A stretch of 7,275 nt of DNA from Anaerolineae bacterium (lineage in GTDB: Bacteria > Chloroflexota > Anaerolineae > UBA1429), in assembly GCA_007118555.1 (NCBI GenBank), contig SKRJ01000369.1, positions 1 through 7,275 of the forward strand. Reading direction: 5' to 3'. The notes under the pieces were generated by a model. The model worked only from the letters and a program-made list of their open reading frames with translations, was not told where the DNA came from and searched no databases. The position numbers and the translations under genes are program-made. Of this stretch, positions 5,331 through 7,275 are shown piece after piece. Position 1 is the first letter of the stretch; each line of letters begins with the position of its first letter.

Positions 5331-6572
5331 CTACAGCAGCCCCAGCGTCCGCTCCACCCATCGCACCGTCAGGCGGCTGCGCATATAGTGGGCATAGCGC
5401 AGGGCATCATCGGTCTCCAGCGCGGTAAAGCCCAGGTCGGCGGGATCGGTGGGCGCCCCCACTGTGCGCAGTTGCTTCACGATCTCTTCCGGTGGCGGAA
5501 CGTCTGCGGCAACGGCCTGCACCTGTTCCCATCGATCGGCCAGCCTGGTGCGCATTCGTTTCGTGAGCACCGGTAGCATTTCCAGCGCCTCGGCATGCTC
5601 GGCGATCACCTGCTCTGCCAGCGGCCCATAGCCGGCACGGATGCGGATGCGCTCCTCGTCGGCCTGTGCAGGTCGCGTGCGCTCCAACCGGGCCCGAACA
5701 TCGTCAGCGGACAGATCCAGCAATCTCCGATAGGAACGTGCCATCAGCACCGTGCCCACACCTACTTTGGCGCCATGCAGCGCTGCCGCCCGCCCCTGTT
5801 GCAGCAGTATCATCTCCCAGTAGTGGGAGAGGTGATGCTCCGACCCCGAGGCCGGTCGCGAGTTCTCCCAGCGTGCCATGGCTGTGCCCGAGTCCAGAAG
5901 TCCTCGCATGAGCCCCGCGATGGCGGGGGCTTTGTGTCTTCCTATTGCCTCGAGCTGGCCGGACACATTGTGCAACACCCTGTACATGGCGTCCACGACG
6001 CTCTGATCGATCTTCTCATCCCACAGGAGAGCGCCCAGGCGCCAGTCTGCCAGGGCGGTATGCTTGCCCAAAATGTCGCCCACGCCGGCGGCGATCATCT
6101 CTGAGGGCGCCTCGCACAATACATCCATGTCGGCAAACACGGCGATCGGCTCCTGGGCGTCCAGGGTACGTTTGAAGCGGTGTACGACCATGGGCGCATT
6201 GGCCGAAGTAAACGCGTCGGCAGAGGGCGCCGTGGGTAGCGAGATAAAGGGACGCGCCAGCCTGTGGCTGACGAAACGGGTCAGGTCGGTGATCGTGCCC
6301 GCCCCCACAGCGAGAAACGCCCGATCATTCTGATCGCCGTGCGCCATGATCTCGAGCACGCGTTCACCATCGGCGATCACCTCATCGCCCGTCAACAGCG
6401 TCATCTGCACATCGGCGCCCTCGGCGGTCAGAGCGCTATGGACAGCGTCGCCCAGAGCGGACCGGGTCCGCTCGTCGGCTACAAGAGTGAAACGGCTGAG
6501 GCCCTGCGCCTCGACATAGCGCACCAGCGCCTCTACGGCGTCAGGGCCCACATACTGGGTCTCGACAGTCAC
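5331..6572 (-). CDS. araM: sn-Glycerol-1-phosphate dehydrogenase-like protein (AraM/EgsA family)
   Basis: With the GTG start this is 413 residues, somewhat longer than B. subtilis AraM (394). It has the NAD(P)-binding motif AVGAGTITDLTRF (88-100) and PTAPSADAFTSANAPM (113-128). Metal-ligand motifs are GVGDILGKHTALADWRLG (163-180, Asp166), GSEHHLSHYWEM (243-254, His246) and ALHGAKVGVGT (264-274, His266), so the metal site (Zn or Ni) appears complete. Characterised members reduce dihydroxyacetone phosphate to sn-glycerol-1-phosphate. In archaea this starts ether-lipid synthesis, and in Bacillus araM lies in the arabinose operon. Here it leads an operon with a split transketolase, so a role in polyol or sugar-phosphate catabolism is at least as likely. 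No GGGP synthase is in view. GTG 6572 is chosen because AGGAGG lies 5 bases upstream, whereas ATG 6590 (six more residues) has none. Confidence 0.86.
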   Translation of the reverse strand: MTVETQYVGPDAVEALVRYVEAQGLSRFTLVADERTRSALGDAVHSALTAEGADVQMTLLTGDEVIADGERVLEIMAHGDQNDRAFLAVGAGTITDLTRFVSHRLARPFISLPTAPSADAFTSANAPMVVHRFKRTLDAQEPIAVFADMDVLCEAPSEMIAAGVGDILGKHTALADWRLGALLWDEKIDQSVVDAMYRVLHNVSGQLEAIGRHKAPAIAGLMRGLLDSGTAMARWENSRPASGSEHHLSHYWEMILLQQGRAAALHGAKVGVGTVLMARSYRRLLDLSADDVRARLERTRPAQADEERIRIRAGYGPLAEQVIAEHAEALEMLPVLTKRMRTRLADRWEQVQAVAADVPPPEEIVKQLRTVGAPTDPADLGFTALETDDALRYAHYMRSRLTVRWVERTLGLL

Positions 6573-6577
6573 AACGG

Positions 6578-6583
6578 CCTCCT
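6578..6583 (-). promoter_or_regulatory. Ribosome binding site deciding a GTG start for the dehydrogenase
   Basis: A perfect AGGAGG on the minus strand sits 5 bases before GTG 6572-6570. It lies downstream of ATG 6590, whose own upstream sequence (TCCTTTTCTC) is pyrimidine-rich and offers no binding site. This favours the shorter protein. Confidence 0.6.
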
Positions 6584-6610
6584 GAAGCATGAGAAAAGGA
6601 CGATACTATC

Positions 6611-6639
6611 ATCATGCAGCCGGGAGGCCTCTTTGTCAA
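6611..6639 (-). promoter_or_regulatory. Sigma70-like promoter of the dehydrogenase-transketolase operon
   Basis: A perfect TTGACA (6639-6634) is followed after 17 bases by CATGAT (6616-6611), four of six matches to the -10 consensus. The predicted start near 6604 gives a leader of about 32 bases to GTG 6572, a normal length, but only 14 bases to ATG 6590. It sits in the 125-base gap after the DUF4010 gene, so the operon seems to be an independent unit. Confidence 0.55.
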
Positions 6640-6696
6640 GCTGGAGCAAGAGGCGGAAATCGAATGCAACCAGGGCGATCAGGGTTCGATCAGCCA

Positions 6697-6706
6697 GCGA
6701 TATCGC
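6697..6706. repeat. Perfect GCGATATCGC palindrome between DUF4010 gene and operon promoter
   Basis: A ten-base perfect palindrome lies just downstream of the DUF4010 stop and about 58 bases upstream of the operon -35 box. Read on the minus strand it continues as GGCGATATCGC then TGGCTG. A near copy is in the kinase leader at 625-643 on the plus strand. It could be an operator or a short dispersed repeat, or chance. Confidence 0.3.
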
Positions 6707-6715
6707 CACTCGAGC

Positions 6716-7275
6716 TCATGTGACAAGAAAGACGACCGCGATACCGGTAGCCGACATCAGCATCAGGCCCGGCCACAGCGCGCGGCGCAGCCCCCGTGAC
6801 CCCATGGATAGCACGATGCCCCCCTTTGCCACCGTATTGGCGATCGCGGCCAGCACCAGCGCTCGGGCGGCAACATCCAGATCGACTCTGGCGCCAGCGA
6901 CACTCAGTTCAGCCATAGAGAGCGAGATGGCGTTGAGGTCGGCCAGGCCGGCTGCCACACTGGAGATATACACGCCTGCATCGCCGAGGGTGACCTGGGC
7001 CGCCTGCGATATCAGCAGGATCACGGCATAGAGCACACCAAACTGGAGCGCCGGCCGGAGCTCAAAGGGGTTGTCAAACTGTAGATCGCCCGTTTCATCG
7101 GTGCGTTGTTTGCGATAGAGATAGCCACAGTAGGCCAGGCCTACCACCGTCGAGGCCAGCATAGGCAGCCAGAGAAGCCCCACCAGGGCCATGTTGATGA
7201 CCGCCACAACGATCAGCACCCGTATGTACATTGTCGTCCAGGATACTGTGATGGCCAGGGCTAGGGGGTTTGCCA
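6716..7275 (-). CDS. MgtC-family DUF4010 membrane protein, C-terminal part (cut by right window edge)
   Basis: The frame is open to the right edge, so the start is outside the window; ATG 7231 is internal, since 14 further in-frame codons (ANPLALAITVSWTT) precede it. The 185 visible residues are hydrophobic with about five membrane segments. They match the DUF4010 C-terminal region of bacterial MgtC-like proteins: a loop YLYRKQRTDETGDLQFDNPFELRPALQF, then GDAGVYISSVAAGLADLNAISLSMAEL with the typical GLAD-(V/L)-(D/N)-A-I segment, then AARALVLAAIANTVAKG. The MgtC domain expected at the N-terminus is not visible. Its biochemical function is unknown; MgtC relatives modulate Mg homeostasis or F-ATPase in pathogens, which should not be transferred to this protein. 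No clear terminator was seen between its TGA (6718-6716) and the next promoter. Confidence 0.85.
   Translation of the reverse strand, partial: ANPLALAITVSWTTMYIRVLIVVAVINMALVGLLWLPMLASTVVGLAYCGYLYRKQRTDETGDLQFDNPFELRPALQFGVLYAVILLISQAAQVTLGDAGVYISSVAAGLADLNAISLSMAELSVAGARVDLDVAARALVLAAIANTVAKGGIVLSMGSRGLRRALWPGLMLMSATGIAVVFLVT

Noticed and set aside
4565..5428. Plus-strand open frame opposite the racemase-like gene (287 aa)
   Set aside because: It is antisense to a recognised family member and itself has no recognisable domain.
1..7275. CRISPR array, tRNA/rRNA genes, insertion sequences, phage or defence genes
   Set aside because: No regularly spaced direct repeats, transposase-like protein, terminal inverted repeats or RNA-gene signatures were seen. 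Most of the window is accounted for by the metabolic and membrane genes listed.

Overview
This is a GC-rich bacterial window of roughly 60-65% G+C by eye. It has tight gene spacing, strong AGGAGG-type ribosome binding sites and sigma70-like promoters. The gene mix is a split transketolase, an AraM/EgsA-type glycerol-1-phosphate dehydrogenase, a DUF4010 MgtC-family membrane protein and an APH-fold kinase. This would suit a Chloroflexota-like or other high-GC soil or sediment bacterium, but that placement is inference and nothing in the window fixes the taxon.

Layout, left to right. At 1-501 (minus) is the N-terminal part of an alpha/beta hydrolase that runs off the left edge. At 502-904 is a control region. 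It holds two back-to-back promoters (minus at 528-556, plus at 568-596), an imperfect dyad at the plus start site, and a leader with two overlapping small ORFs. The second small ORF overlaps the start of the next gene by ATGA. At 905-1870 (plus) is an APH-family small-molecule kinase. It converges on a PAP2-family membrane phosphatase at 1867-2775 (minus), and the two genes share one CTAG palindrome as stop codons.

From 6572 down to 2844 (minus) runs a compact four-gene operon: AraM/EgsA-like dehydrogenase, Asp/Glu-racemase-superfamily protein, transketolase N-terminal subunit, transketolase C-terminal subunit. The gaps are 25, 1 and 1 nt, and a promoter with a perfect TTGACA box lies upstream. 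The phosphatase gene lies 68 nt downstream and could be read as a fifth gene. At 6716-7275 (minus) is the C-terminal DUF4010 part of an MgtC-family membrane protein, cut by the right edge.

How the genes may work together (inference): the dehydrogenase acts on a small phosphorylated polyol or ketose, and the split transketolase moves a two-carbon ketol unit. The racemase-like protein has only one cysteine, so it may not be a classical two-base racemase. The operon therefore looks like a carbohydrate or polyol pathway with an unidentified substrate. No transporter, kinase or regulator for it is inside the window.
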